Both the position numbers and the translations under genes were made by a program. Below the pieces are notes generated by a model. It was not told where the DNA came from. It saw only the letters and a list, made by a program, of their open reading frames with translations, and made no database searches. Of a stretch of DNA of 64,000 nt, positions 26,468 through 34,499 are shown piece after piece (positions within the stretch are counted from its first letter, which is position 1; each line of letters opens with the position of its first letter). Origin of the DNA: Kineococcus endophyticus (GTDB taxonomy: Bacteria; Actinomycetota; Actinomycetes; Actinomycetales; Kineococcaceae); NCBI RefSeq assembly GCF_040796495.1, contig NZ_JBFNQN010000002.1:310001-374000 (forward strand). The letters are read 5' to 3'.

Positions 26468-28084
26468 TCAGTCGCTCGTGGCGACGAGCTGCTCGAGCGT
26501 CACGTCCGGGTTGTCGCGCTCGAAGCTGCGCACGCGCCACTCGTCCGTGAACAGCGCGAACACGCGGCCATCGGAGTTCTGGACGACCTCGCACCCGCGG
26601 TGCGCGCGCAGCAGCGGCGCGTCCTTGGCCTCGATGATGCGGGCCGTGGTGAAGGGCAGTTCGGTGAACAGCACGGGCGAGCGGAACTCGTGGGTCATGC
26701 GGTACTGCACGACGTCGAACTGCAGCGCGCCGACGGCCGACAGGACGGGTTCCCCGTCGCCGCGGGAGTCCGACGTGAGGACGCGCACGACACCCTCGGC
26801 GTCGAGTTCGCGCAACCCCTGGCGGAACTGCTTTCCCGCGCCGAGGTCCTTGGGCCGCACGGTGCGGAAGTGCTCGGGGGCGAACACCGGCAGCGGCGGG
26901 TAGGCCGTCCGGCCGTTCTCGGACAGCGTGTCCCCCACGTTGACGTGCCGGGCGTTGACGAGGCCGATGACGTCGCCGGGCCAGGCGACGTCGACAGTGG
27001 AGCGGTCGGAGCCGAACACCGTCTGGACGTGCTTGAGCACCATGGGACGGCCGCTGCGGTCGTCGCGGACGGTCATGCCGCGGTGGAACACCCCGGAGTG
27101 GATGCGCGCGAACGCGAGGCGGTCGCGGTGGGCGGGGTTCATGCCCGTCTGCGTCTTGAACACCTGGGCCGTGAACCGGCTCGTCACGGGGTGGACCTCG
27201 CCGGCGACGTCGCGCTGGTCGCGGGGGGCGGGGGCGATGTCGACGAGGGCGTCGAGCACCTGCCCGACGCCGGTGTTGGCGACGGCGGCGGTGAAGAACA
27301 CCGGCGTCGTGCGGAAGGCGAGGAACTCCTCCTCGTCGTGGTCGGCGCCGGTCGCCTCGAGCAGCTCGTGCTCGTCGACGGCCTGCCGCCACACGTCGCC
27401 CTCGACGGCCTCGGCCCCGGCGGCGTCGAAGCGCTCCTCGACGGCGAGGGTGGCGCCGCCGGGGGCCTTCGTGTACTTCACGTACCCGCCGGTGGACCGC
27501 TCGAGCAGCCCGCGGAAGTCGCCCGCGATGCCGACCGGCCAGGTCACGGGCGTCGGCCGCAGACCGGTCACGGACTCGACCTCGTCGAGCAGCGCGAGGG
27601 CCTCCTGGCCGGGCCGGTCCCACTTGTTGACGACGGTGATGACGGGCAGGCCGCGCTGCTTGCAGACGCCGAAGAGCTTGCGGGTCTGCACCTCCATGCC
27701 GCGGGCCGCGTCGATGAGCATGATCACGGCGTCGACCGCGGTGAGCGCGCGGTAGGTGTCCTCGGAGAAGTCGGCGTGCCCGGGGGTGTCGACGACGTTG
27801 ACGACCGTGTCCCGGTGGTCGAGCTGCAGGACGGCGGAGCTGATCGAGATGCCGCGCTGCTTCTCCATGTCCTGCCAGTCCGTGACGACGCCCGCTCGGC
27901 CGGCCTTGCCGTGGACGTGCCCGGCCTCGCGCAACGCCTTCGCGTGCAGCGCGAGCGCCTCGGTCATCGTCGACTTCCCGGCGTCCGGGTGGCTGATGAC
28001 GGCGATGGTGCGACGGCGGGCGGACTCGGCGGCCACCTGCTCGGCGGGGACGTCGGTCAGCTGGTCGGACGGGACGGTGGTCAC
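26468..28084 (-). CDS. prfC: peptide chain release factor 3
   Basis: GTPase of 538 aa that removes RF1/RF2 from the ribosome after termination. G1 SHPDAGKST (about 31-39), G2-switch DMEKQRGISISSAVLQ, G3 DTPGHADFSEDTYRAL, G4 NKWDR, and the RF3-specific C-terminal domains (YRMTHEFRSPVLFTELPF, FALFTDEWRVRSFE). GTG 28084 lies 6 nt after GAGAAT on the minus strand. Confidence 0.93.
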   Translation of the reverse strand: MTTVPSDQLTDVPAEQVAAESARRRTIAVISHPDAGKSTMTEALALHAKALREAGHVHGKAGRAGVVTDWQDMEKQRGISISSAVLQLDHRDTVVNVVDTPGHADFSEDTYRALTAVDAVIMLIDAARGMEVQTRKLFGVCKQRGLPVITVVNKWDRPGQEALALLDEVESVTGLRPTPVTWPVGIAGDFRGLLERSTGGYVKYTKAPGGATLAVEERFDAAGAEAVEGDVWRQAVDEHELLEATGADHDEEEFLAFRTTPVFFTAAVANTGVGQVLDALVDIAPAPRDQRDVAGEVHPVTSRFTAQVFKTQTGMNPAHRDRLAFARIHSGVFHRGMTVRDDRSGRPMVLKHVQTVFGSDRSTVDVAWPGDVIGLVNARHVNVGDTLSENGRTAYPPLPVFAPEHFRTVRPKDLGAGKQFRQGLRELDAEGVVRVLTSDSRGDGEPVLSAVGALQFDVVQYRMTHEFRSPVLFTELPFTTARIIEAKDAPLLRAHRGCEVVQNSDGRVFALFTDEWRVRSFERDNPDVTLEQLVATSD

Positions 28085-28090
28085 GGGCCC

Positions 28091-28132
28091 ATTCTCCCCC
28101 GTCGCCGCCGTGCTGGGCGACGGCGACGGGGG
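28091..28132 (-). terminator. hairpin between apnO-like gene and prfC, followed by prfC -10 box
   Basis: Arms CCCCCGTCGCCG (28096-28107) and its exact complement (28121-28132) enclose a 13-nt loop right after the upstream stop at 28138 on the minus strand. The last base of the near arm adjoins GAGAAT (28096-28091), the probable -10 of leaderless prfC. Confidence 0.7.
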
Positions 28133-28137
28133 GGCTG

Positions 28138-29031
28138 TCAGCGCTGGATGCCGTCGAGCTTGAGCATCCGGGTGATGACGTGGTCGAGCTCGCCGTCGGA
28201 GAAGATCTTCTTCCAGTCGTCCTTGACGATCGTCTCGCGGCCGTAGTCCATGGCGACCAGGCAGGCCTCGGAGAACGGGTTGGACCCGCGCAGGGTGTTG
28301 GTCAGCGCGATCTGCACGTGGCCGAAGAGCATGGCCCTGGCGGCCTCCTCGGGGACGCCCACGGTGTGGACCGTCTCGTGCAGGGCGTCCTTGAGCAGCG
28401 ACCCGATCATGCAGGCGACCGTCTCGACGAGCGTGGGCTCGAGGTAGGCGAGCTGCTTGACGGTCACCCAGTGCACGGTGTCGACCGGGCCGTACATGAT
28501 CCGGATGACGTCCTCGGCGACGTCCCGCTTCGCCAGGTCGTCGTGCTCGAAGGCGGCGACGACGTTCTGCAGCGCGGCCTCGCCGCCGAAGTTGTCGGCG
28601 TACTCCTCGGGGCGGGTGCGCTCGAGGAAGACCGAGGGGTGGCAGGGGTGGGCGACGGCCTGCAGGACGTCCTCGCGCTGGGCCAGCAGGTTCGCGTACG
28701 CGGCCGCCGGGTCGAGGGTGACGAGGATCGAGCCGGGCTTCATGGCCGGCACGACCGACTCCGAGACCGGGCCGAGGACGGTGTCCGGCACGGCGAGGAC
28801 GACGACGTCGGCGCCGTCGACGGCCTGCTCGGTGGGCACCGCGTCGCGGCCCTCGGCCGCCATCCGCTCGATGCCGGCCGGGGAGGCCTCGGCGTAGCGG
28901 AGTTCGTGGTGGGACCGGGCCAGGTTCCGCGAGACGCGCATGCCCATCTTGCCGCCGGCGCCGACGACGGCGATGCGGACCGGCGCGGTGGCCGCGGTGT
29001 GGTTCTCGGCGGGCTGGGTCGTGGTGGTCAT
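28138..29031 (-). CDS. ApnO-like acid-sugar oxidoisomerase (phosphogluconate-dehydrogenase-like)
   Basis: NAD(P)-binding protein of 297 aa: VVGAGGKMGMRVSRNLA (about 22-38), VVLAVPDTVLGPV, then HPCHPSVF (about 129-136), FGG, MYGPVDTVHWVTVKQLAYLEPTLVETV (about 170-196) and the all-helical tail. These blocks match D-apionate oxidoisomerase ApnO rather than true 6-phosphogluconate dehydrogenase. ApnO converts D-apionate to 3-oxo-isoapionate. It lies downstream of an MFS carrier, a TIM-barrel enzyme and a GntR gene on the same strand. The exact acid sugar is inferred. Confidence 0.72.
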   Translation of the reverse strand: MTTTTQPAENHTAATAPVRIAVVGAGGKMGMRVSRNLARSHHELRYAEASPAGIERMAAEGRDAVPTEQAVDGADVVVLAVPDTVLGPVSESVVPAMKPGSILVTLDPAAAYANLLAQREDVLQAVAHPCHPSVFLERTRPEEYADNFGGEAALQNVVAAFEHDDLAKRDVAEDVIRIMYGPVDTVHWVTVKQLAYLEPTLVETVACMIGSLLKDALHETVHTVGVPEEAARAMLFGHVQIALTNTLRGSNPFSEACLVAMDYGRETIVKDDWKKIFSDGELDHVITRMLKLDGIQR

Positions 29032-29064
29032 GTCGTCACTCCTGGAGGTGGGGGAGGTCGGGGA

Positions 29065-30429
29065 TCAGGCGGCGGAGGTCTGGGTGGCGACGCGCTCGGA
29101 GGCGTCGGTCGCCCGGCTGCGACGGGAGAGCACGAGGAGGATCCCTGCGGACAGCACGAGCAACCCGCCGGTCAGCCACAGGCCGAGCTTCTCGTCCCCG
29201 GTGAGGTCGGTCAGCCAGCCCGTCACGTACGGCGCGGAGAAGCCCCCGATGTTGCCGAACGTGTTGATGAAGGCGATGCCCGCGGCCGCGGCCGCGCCGG
29301 TGAGGAACTGCGCCGGCAGCGACCAGAAGTTCGGCAGCGCCATGAAGATCCCGCAGGCCGTCACGGCGATGACGAGGATCGTCAGGTAGGGCGAGTTCAT
29401 GTAGAGCGCGACGGGGACGCTGAGACCGGCCAGGAGCGTGGGCAGCGCGATGTGCCAGCTCTTGAACCCGTTGCGGTAGATGTGCCGCGACCACAGGAAC
29501 AGCGCGAGCGCCGCCGGGACGTACGGCACGGCCGTCACCAGGCCCTTCTCGAAGACCGAGAACGTGGTGCCGAAGCGTTCCTGGAAACCCCCGATGATGG
29601 TGGGCAGGAAGAACGCGAGCGAGTACAGCCCGTAGATGAGGCCGAAGTACGCCACGGCCAGGGCCCAGACCCGGCCTTCGCGCAGGATGCGGCGGGCCGA
29701 GACGTGGCCGCGCTGCTGGTTCTCGCCGGCCTCGGCGTCGAGTTCGCGGCGCATCCAGGCCCGCTCGTCGGCGGTCAGCCAGCGCGCGTCCTCGGGACGG
29801 TCGGTGAGGTAGAACCAGCACGCGACGCCCAGGACGATCGCGGGGATCCCGACGCAGAGGAACATGAAGCGCCAGCCCTCGAGGCCGAACACCCCGTGCC
29901 CGGACTGCATGAGGAAACCGGCCAGCGGGGCGCCGATGACCGTGGTCAGGGGCTGGGCCAGGTAGAACCCTGCGAGGGCCCGGCGGCGGTACTCGCGGGG
30001 GAACCACATCGTGAGGAACAGGATGGCCCCGGGGAAGAACCCGGCCTCGGTCACGCCGAGGAGGAACCGCAGCCAGTACAGCTGGGTGTCGCTCTGGACC
30101 CAGGTGAACAGGACCGCGACGATCCCCCAGCTGACCATGATGCGGGCCAGCCACTTGCGAGCGCCGAACCGGTGCAGGGCCAGGTTGCTGGGGATCTCCA
30201 GGACGATGTAGCCGACGAAGAAGATGCCGGCCGCGAACCCGTACTGGGCGGCGGTCAGGGCCAGGTCGTCGTTCATGCCGTTCGGTCCGGCGAAGCTGAT
30301 CGCGGTCCGGTCGAGGTAGTTGATGAAGAACATGACCGCGACGAACGGGATCAGTCGCAGGGCGGCCTTGCGCAGCGCCGTGCTGCCGTCCCCCGGAACC
30401 AGTCCGGGGGTGGAGGTGGGGGTGCTCAT
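29065..30429 (-). CDS. MFS transporter, anion:cation symporter (tartrate/phthalate-permease) family
   Basis: Twelve-helix carrier of 454 aa. FFINYLDRTAISFAGPNGMNDDL (about 33-55) is the ACS-family signature for sugar acids and other organic anions; the R-x-x-L-G-x-x-E-A-G-F-F-P-G block reads RFLLGVTEAGFFPGAILFL. ATG 30429 has AAGGGAG 9 nt upstream, which rules out the longer open frame. The substrate is presumably the acid sugar used by the flanking enzymes. Confidence 0.87.
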   Translation of the reverse strand: MSTPTSTPGLVPGDGSTALRKAALRLIPFVAVMFFINYLDRTAISFAGPNGMNDDLALTAAQYGFAAGIFFVGYIVLEIPSNLALHRFGARKWLARIMVSWGIVAVLFTWVQSDTQLYWLRFLLGVTEAGFFPGAILFLTMWFPREYRRRALAGFYLAQPLTTVIGAPLAGFLMQSGHGVFGLEGWRFMFLCVGIPAIVLGVACWFYLTDRPEDARWLTADERAWMRRELDAEAGENQQRGHVSARRILREGRVWALAVAYFGLIYGLYSLAFFLPTIIGGFQERFGTTFSVFEKGLVTAVPYVPAALALFLWSRHIYRNGFKSWHIALPTLLAGLSVPVALYMNSPYLTILVIAVTACGIFMALPNFWSLPAQFLTGAAAAAGIAFINTFGNIGGFSAPYVTGWLTDLTGDEKLGLWLTGGLLVLSAGILLVLSRRSRATDASERVATQTSAA

Positions 30430-30534
30430 GGGGCGTGCTCCCTTGCACGGGTCGGAGCCACGCGAGGTGGCGGGAGTGCGCCGCTCAGGTGCGCCAGCGG
30501 CTCGACACGACTGTCGCACCCCCACCGCAGATTG

Positions 30535-30548
30535 GTCAACCGGTTGAC
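30535..30548. promoter_or_regulatory. GntR-type operator, site 1 (MFS promoter region)
   Basis: Perfect 14-bp palindrome GTCAACCGGTTGAC within ATTGGTCAACCGGTTGAC, upstream of the MFS gene. The 16-bp core ATTGGTCAACCGGTTG recurs identically at 31401. FadR-type GntR proteins bind such GT-N-AC dyads; the GntR gene at 31449 is the natural binder. Confidence 0.7.
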
Positions 30549-30553
30549 TGCAG

Positions 30554-31366
30554 TCAGTCCTGGAGATCCTCGAGCGTGCGCAGGGACCGCTCGGTCCACT
30601 CCGCCTCGACCGCTCGTGTCGCGACCCCGTCCCCCTGGGGCAGCAGCCAGTGCTCCAGGACCTGGTGGACGCGCGCGGGGTCCGGCTGGACGACGTCCAG
30701 CAGGTCCCGGTAGTCCAGCTGCCCCTCCCCCAGCGGGCAGCTCGCGAGCGTGAAACCCGCCCAGCCGTCGCGCCGGGTGAACCGGAAGTCCTTGACGTGG
30801 ACGTTGACGACGCGGCGGGCCAGCCGGCGCACGACGTCGCGGGGGTGCTCCAGGGCGGCGACGCAGTTCGCCGGGTCCAGGACGATCCCGAGGTGGGGGT
30901 CGTCGACGGCGTCCACGACGGCGAGGAGGTCGGCGGTGGCGATCTGCTCGTACGTCTCCAGGCCGAGGACCACCCCGGCGGCCGCGTACTCGGGGACGAC
31001 CTCCCGCAGCCGGGAGACGCTCTCCTGCAGGGTGGGGCGGTCCTCGACGCCGTCGACGACGGCGTAGGCCATCGACCGGACGGTGCGGGCGCCGAGCGCG
31101 AGGGCGTGCTGGAGGTGCCGCCGCAGGTGCTCGACCCCGGTGCCGCGCGTGCCCGTCTCCAGGACCAGCCCCCGTTCGGCGGCGGCGGCGCGCAGCGCGA
31201 CCGCGAGCTCCGGGGTCAGCGCCTCGAGGTCCGGGTGGTCGCAGACCTGGAAGACCGCAGCCCCCAGGTCGGCGGTCTGGTGCAGCATCTCCAGCAGCGA
31301 CAGGGGGTCCGGACCACCCTCGTCCCACCGGTGGCTGTACGCGTAGGTGGACACTCCGACGGCCAC
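30554..31366 (-). CDS. sugar isomerase/epimerase-like TIM-barrel enzyme (candidate 3-oxo-isoapionate decarboxylase)
   Basis: Xylose-isomerase-like TIM barrel of 270 aa: GVSTYAYSHRWDEGG at the start, GLETYEQIATADLLAVVDAV with the metal-binding Glu (about 137), LGIVLDPANCVAAL (Asp, about 167), VVNVHVKDFRFTRRDG (His/Asp, about 192-195) and a final Glu in QVLEHWLLP. In apionate pathways an enzyme of this superfamily (OiaC) decarboxylates 3-oxo-isoapionate to L-erythrulose; that role is inferred from the ApnO-like neighbour only. Confidence 0.72.
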   Translation of the reverse strand: MAVGVSTYAYSHRWDEGGPDPLSLLEMLHQTADLGAAVFQVCDHPDLEALTPELAVALRAAAAERGLVLETGTRGTGVEHLRRHLQHALALGARTVRSMAYAVVDGVEDRPTLQESVSRLREVVPEYAAAGVVLGLETYEQIATADLLAVVDAVDDPHLGIVLDPANCVAALEHPRDVVRRLARRVVNVHVKDFRFTRRDGWAGFTLASCPLGEGQLDYRDLLDVVQPDPARVHQVLEHWLLPQGDGVATRAVEAEWTERSLRTLEDLQD

Positions 31367-31400
31367 GACGCCTCCTGGGTCAGACCCGGCCGAACCTCTG

Positions 31401-31420
31401 ATTGGTCAACCGGTTGCCGG
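31401..31420. promoter_or_regulatory. GntR-type operator, site 2 (TIM-barrel gene promoter region)
   Basis: ATTGGTCAACCGGTTGCCGG, identical to site 1 over 16 bp, in the 82-bp gap between the GntR stop (31449) and the TIM-barrel start (31366). Two sites, one before each transcription unit, suggest a small regulon. Confidence 0.7.
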
Positions 31421-31448
31421 GAATGGTGGCACAGGTCGGCGCGTGGGG

Positions 31449-32207
31449 TCAGACCGCCAGCGAGCTGCCGGACCGCGGCTCGGTGTGCTCGACCCGGTCC
31501 CCGGCGGTCCGCATGTGCCGGACCATGGCACTGCGGGCGGCGTCGCCGTCGTGCGCGGCGACGGCCTCGTAGACCGCGCGGTGCTCCCGGCAGGCCTCGC
31601 CCGCCTGCTCGGCCGACTGCAGACCCCGCTCGACCCACACGCGCAGCAGGGAGCGGACCGTCTGCAGCAGCTGGGCCATGACGTCGTTGCCCGCGGCGTC
31701 GGCGAGCTGACGGTGGAAGGCCGCGTCGGCCTCGATGAACGCCTGCAGGTCGCCGGTGTTCGCCTCCATCGCCTCGAGGTGGGCGCGCAGCCGCCCCAGG
31801 TCGCCGTCCTCGATGCGTTCGGCCGCCTGCACCGCGGCCTGCACCTCCAGCGCCCCGCGCACCTCGGACAACTGGGCGGTGTGGCCCGCCGAGAGCATGA
31901 GCCCCCAGCTCAGCGTGGTCGGCAGCAGCTCGGACATGCTGTCGCGGACGTAGGTACCGGAACCGGGACGCACCGAGACGAGCCCGAGGATCTCCAGGGC
32001 GGCCAGCGCCTCGCGCACGGCGGAGCGGCCGACCCCCAGGGACTCGGCGAGCGCGCGCTCGGGGGGCAGCCGCGTCCCCGGGGCGAAGGTGCCGTCGGCG
32101 ATGAGGGAGGTCATCTGGCGGGAGACCTCGGAGACGGCCGAACCGCGGGGCAGCGCCGTCAGCTCCAGGTCGACGCGTCGGGAGTCGTCGTCGCGGAAGA
32201 CGGGCAC
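31449..32207 (-). CDS. GntR-family regulator, FadR subfamily (FCD domain)
   Basis: Regulator of 252 aa. Winged helix at about 18-92 (QMTSLIADGTFAPGTRLPPERALAESLGVGRSAVREALAALEILGLVSVRPGSGTYV) followed by an all-helical FCD ligand domain with His/Asp metal-site candidates (FIEADAAFHRQLADAAGN). Starts 12 nt after the phosphotransferase stop, so the two may be co-transcribed. Likely represses the acid-sugar genes through the sites at 30535 and 31401. Confidence 0.88.
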   Translation of the reverse strand: MPVFRDDDSRRVDLELTALPRGSAVSEVSRQMTSLIADGTFAPGTRLPPERALAESLGVGRSAVREALAALEILGLVSVRPGSGTYVRDSMSELLPTTLSWGLMLSAGHTAQLSEVRGALEVQAAVQAAERIEDGDLGRLRAHLEAMEANTGDLQAFIEADAAFHRQLADAAGNDVMAQLLQTVRSLLRVWVERGLQSAEQAGEACREHRAVYEAVAAHDGDAARSAMVRHMRTAGDRVEHTEPRSGSSLAV

Positions 32208-32219
32208 CGGGTCACCCTC

Positions 32220-33101
32220 TCACGCGCACTCCGGTGCGGATCCGCCGCGACGGCGGGCGACCCAGTGCTGCAGCGCCTCCCCCTGCGCGCGCTGGAACGC
32301 GCGCAGCGTCGGCAACCCGGGCGGGTCCGGTTCGGCGGCGCGTGTCAGGAAGAACACGGCGAACCCGGCCAGCACGGTCGTCAGGACGTGCGGCTCGACG
32401 TCCCCGGTCAGGGTCGACGTGCGCAGCACCTCCTCCGCCAGGTCCTCCCCACCGAGGCGGTCGACCTCGAAGAGCAGCGCGAGCAGATCCAGCCACGCCG
32501 GGCCGGAGCAGGCGTGCGGCCAGTCGAGCAGGACGGCCCGGCCGCCGGAGATGAGCAGGTTGTCGGCCCGCAGGTCGAGGTGGACGAGCGAGTCGCCGTC
32601 GAGGTGGGCCAGCGCGTCGGCGGGCAGCTCGGTGGCGAGGGACTCCCGGGCGGTCGGCAGGCCGGGTACGGGGCAGGGCGTCGCGACGGTGACGAGCGTC
32701 TCGAGCGCCGCGACGACGAGGCCCAGCTCGTCGCGCCGCCAGGGCAGGGCGGGGTGCCGGCCGGCCACGTCCTCCAGGACGAGCACCTGCCACTCCCCCA
32801 CCTCGCGCGCGCCGAGCAGCCGCGGTGCGGGGACACCCGGAGGCAGGAGGGCCGCGATCCGCCCCTCCCGGGCGTGCATCGCGGGGCTGGCGGCGTTCTG
32901 CGCCGGGCTGACGGCCTTGACGAACGCGCGGGTCCCGGCCGTCGTCTCGACGCGGTCGGCCGACCCGGGCGAGAAACCCCCGGGCTGGGAGACGGCGTGC
33001 ACGACGGACGCACCCAGCACCTCGGCGACAGCGGCGTGGACGGTGGCGGGCAGGTCCTCCCACCCGACGCGGTTGCCTCCGGACGCGATCACGGGGTCCA
33101 C
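32220..33101 (-). CDS. aminoglycoside-phosphotransferase-like (APH) kinase-fold protein
   Basis: Protein of 293 aa with the APH fold. The catalytic loop reads SLVHLDLRADNLLI (about 179-192; Asp184 catalytic, Asn189) and the metal Asp is in VLLDWPHACSGPAWLDL (about 198-214). The N-terminal nucleotide-binding lobe has FVKAVSP. Real substrate unknown; such genes seldom confer resistance when outside resistance contexts. Confidence 0.8.
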   Translation of the reverse strand: MDPVIASGGNRVGWEDLPATVHAAVAEVLGASVVHAVSQPGGFSPGSADRVETTAGTRAFVKAVSPAQNAASPAMHAREGRIAALLPPGVPAPRLLGAREVGEWQVLVLEDVAGRHPALPWRRDELGLVVAALETLVTVATPCPVPGLPTARESLATELPADALAHLDGDSLVHLDLRADNLLISGGRAVLLDWPHACSGPAWLDLLALLFEVDRLGGEDLAEEVLRTSTLTGDVEPHVLTTVLAGFAVFFLTRAAEPDPPGLPTLRAFQRAQGEALQHWVARRRGGSAPECA

Positions 33102-33191
33102 CGTCGCAGCGCAGGGTGTCGGAGCGCCAAGGGGTTTCCGCGGGTGGGCGGACGCGGGTCGTCCCCCTGCTCACACGTCACCGGGACGAGC

Positions 33192-33251
33192 GCTCGGCAA
33201 GTTCGCAGGTTGCTTGGCAGGTTCGCAAGCTGCTCGGCAAGCTCACCAGGA
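33192..33251 (+). repeat. three tandem 20-bp direct repeats upstream of AAA ATPase gene
   Basis: GCTCGGCAAGTTCGCAGGTT (33192-33211), GCTTGGCAGGTTCGCAAGCT (33212-33231) and a more degenerate third unit beginning GCTCGGCAAGCTC (33232). No spacers, so not CRISPR. The layout resembles iterons or an operator array. It is followed by an unusually AT-rich stretch (33301-33332) and a strong ribosome-binding site. Confidence 0.7.
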
Positions 33252-33343
33252 GATCCACGGCTCGTCGCCTCGCCCATCGGCGCGCCGACGGCCTTGCCAC
33301 GAGAATGAACGGAGAATATAAAGGATGTAAAAGAGGAGGAGAC

Positions 33344-34474
33344 GTGCCGAACCCCTTCACACCGACCGCAGGAGCCCGCCCACCCGTCCTCATCGGACGA
33401 GACGCAGTCCTGGAGGACTTCCGGATCGCGCTCGAGGACGGGCCGGGTGCACCCGGGCGCCTCTCCCTCGTCACGGGGGCCCGCGGTGTGGGGAAGACGG
33501 TCGTGCTCGCGGAGCTGACGGAGATCGCCCGGACGACGGGCTGGGTCACCATCGACGAGACGGCGACCCCGGGACTCCTGGAGCGCGTCCGTCTTTCGGC
33601 CGTCCGCGCATTCGAAACCCTTGACCTCGCTCCGGGAAAGCGCCGCGCGCTCACGGGGTTCACCGTCGGTCGTCTGGGCGGGGCCCAGTTCGTCCCACCA
33701 CCACCGCCACGTTCCCCCGGGTTGCGCGAAGCCCTAGAAGAACTGTTGTCTCCGGTCGAGGAGCGGGGCAGCGGCCTGCTGGTCACCATCGACGAGGTGC
33801 ACCGCAAGGAGATCGACGACCTCCGCCAGATCGCCGCCACGTTCCAGCACCTGGTCCGGGAGGACCGGGACGTCGCCCTGGTCGTGGCGGGCCTGCCGTC
33901 GGCGGTGCACGACCTCCTGAACGACGATGTCCTGACGTTCCTCCGGCGCGCCGACCGGCAGACACTGGCGGACGTCCCCCTCGACGACGTCCGGGTGGCC
34001 TTGTCCACAACGATCGCGGGTAGCGAGGTCGACATCACCGAGGAGGCTCTGGACGTCGCCACGACGGCCACGGGCGGCTACCCCTTCATGGTGCAGCTCG
34101 TCGGTTACCACGTCTGGCGACGGGCGGACGACGGCGTCATCGAGGTCGAGGCCGCCGCGGCGGGCGTCGCAGCGGCCCAGGTTCGGCTGGGGAGCACCGT
34201 CCACGAGGCGAACTTGGCGTCCCTGTCGGCCGTCGACCGGACGTACCTCGTCGCGATGGCTCAGGACGACGGACCGTCGAGGACGAGCGCCGTGGCGGCG
34301 CGCATGTCGCGGGACATGCAGTACCAGAACGTCTACCGCGACCGCCTCATCACGGCCGGCATCATCAAGCCCGCTGGTCACGGGCTGGTCGACTTCGCCG
34401 TCCCTTACCTGCGCGAGTACCTGCGCGACCACGCCGCGCGCTACGAGATGCAGGGGCGCCTCACCGAGGAGTGA
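33344..34474 (+). CDS. AAA ATPase with Orc1/Cdc6-like (AAA_16) layout
   Basis: Protein of 376 aa. Walker A GARGVGKT (about 46-53), Walker B LLVTIDEVHR (about 145-154), sensor region ALVVAGLPSAV, and after residue about 290 a winged-helix-like C-terminus (SLSAVDRTYLVAMAQDDGPSRTSAVAARMSRDMQYQNVYRDRLITAGII). GTG 33344 has GAGGAGGA just upstream. Such stand-alone ATPases are poorly characterised; a DNA-binding regulator or a defence/mobile function are both possible. The AT-rich leader and repeats are atypical of this genome. Confidence 0.7.
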   Translation: MPNPFTPTAGARPPVLIGRDAVLEDFRIALEDGPGAPGRLSLVTGARGVGKTVVLAELTEIARTTGWVTIDETATPGLLERVRLSAVRAFETLDLAPGKRRALTGFTVGRLGGAQFVPPPPPRSPGLREALEELLSPVEERGSGLLVTIDEVHRKEIDDLRQIAATFQHLVREDRDVALVVAGLPSAVHDLLNDDVLTFLRRADRQTLADVPLDDVRVALSTTIAGSEVDITEEALDVATTATGGYPFMVQLVGYHVWRRADDGVIEVEAAAAGVAAAQVRLGSTVHEANLASLSAVDRTYLVAMAQDDGPSRTSAVAARMSRDMQYQNVYRDRLITAGIIKPAGHGLVDFAVPYLREYLRDHAARYEMQGRLTEE

Positions 34475-34482
34475 GGCGCCCC
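34453..34482 (+). terminator. hairpin overlapping the ATPase stop codon
   Basis: Perfect 12-bp stem (GGGGCGCCTCAC and its complement) with a 6-nt loop; the TGA at 34472-34474 lies in the second arm. It sits between convergent ATPase and clpB and could end both. Confidence 0.75.
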
Positions 34483-34499
34483 CGCACCGTCTGGGAACG

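Noticed and set aside
25271-28246. 991-codon plus-strand open frame opposite prfC and the M16-type gene
   Set aside because: Shadow coding; the minus strand carries clear conserved motifs throughout.
28138-29031. Annotation as 6-phosphogluconate dehydrogenase
   Set aside because: Too short, lacks the 6PGDH catalytic Lys/Asn blocks, and the HPCHP and YGPV segments fit ApnO-type enzymes.
33192-33251. CRISPR-like array
   Set aside because: Only three abutting repeats without spacers and no cas genes.
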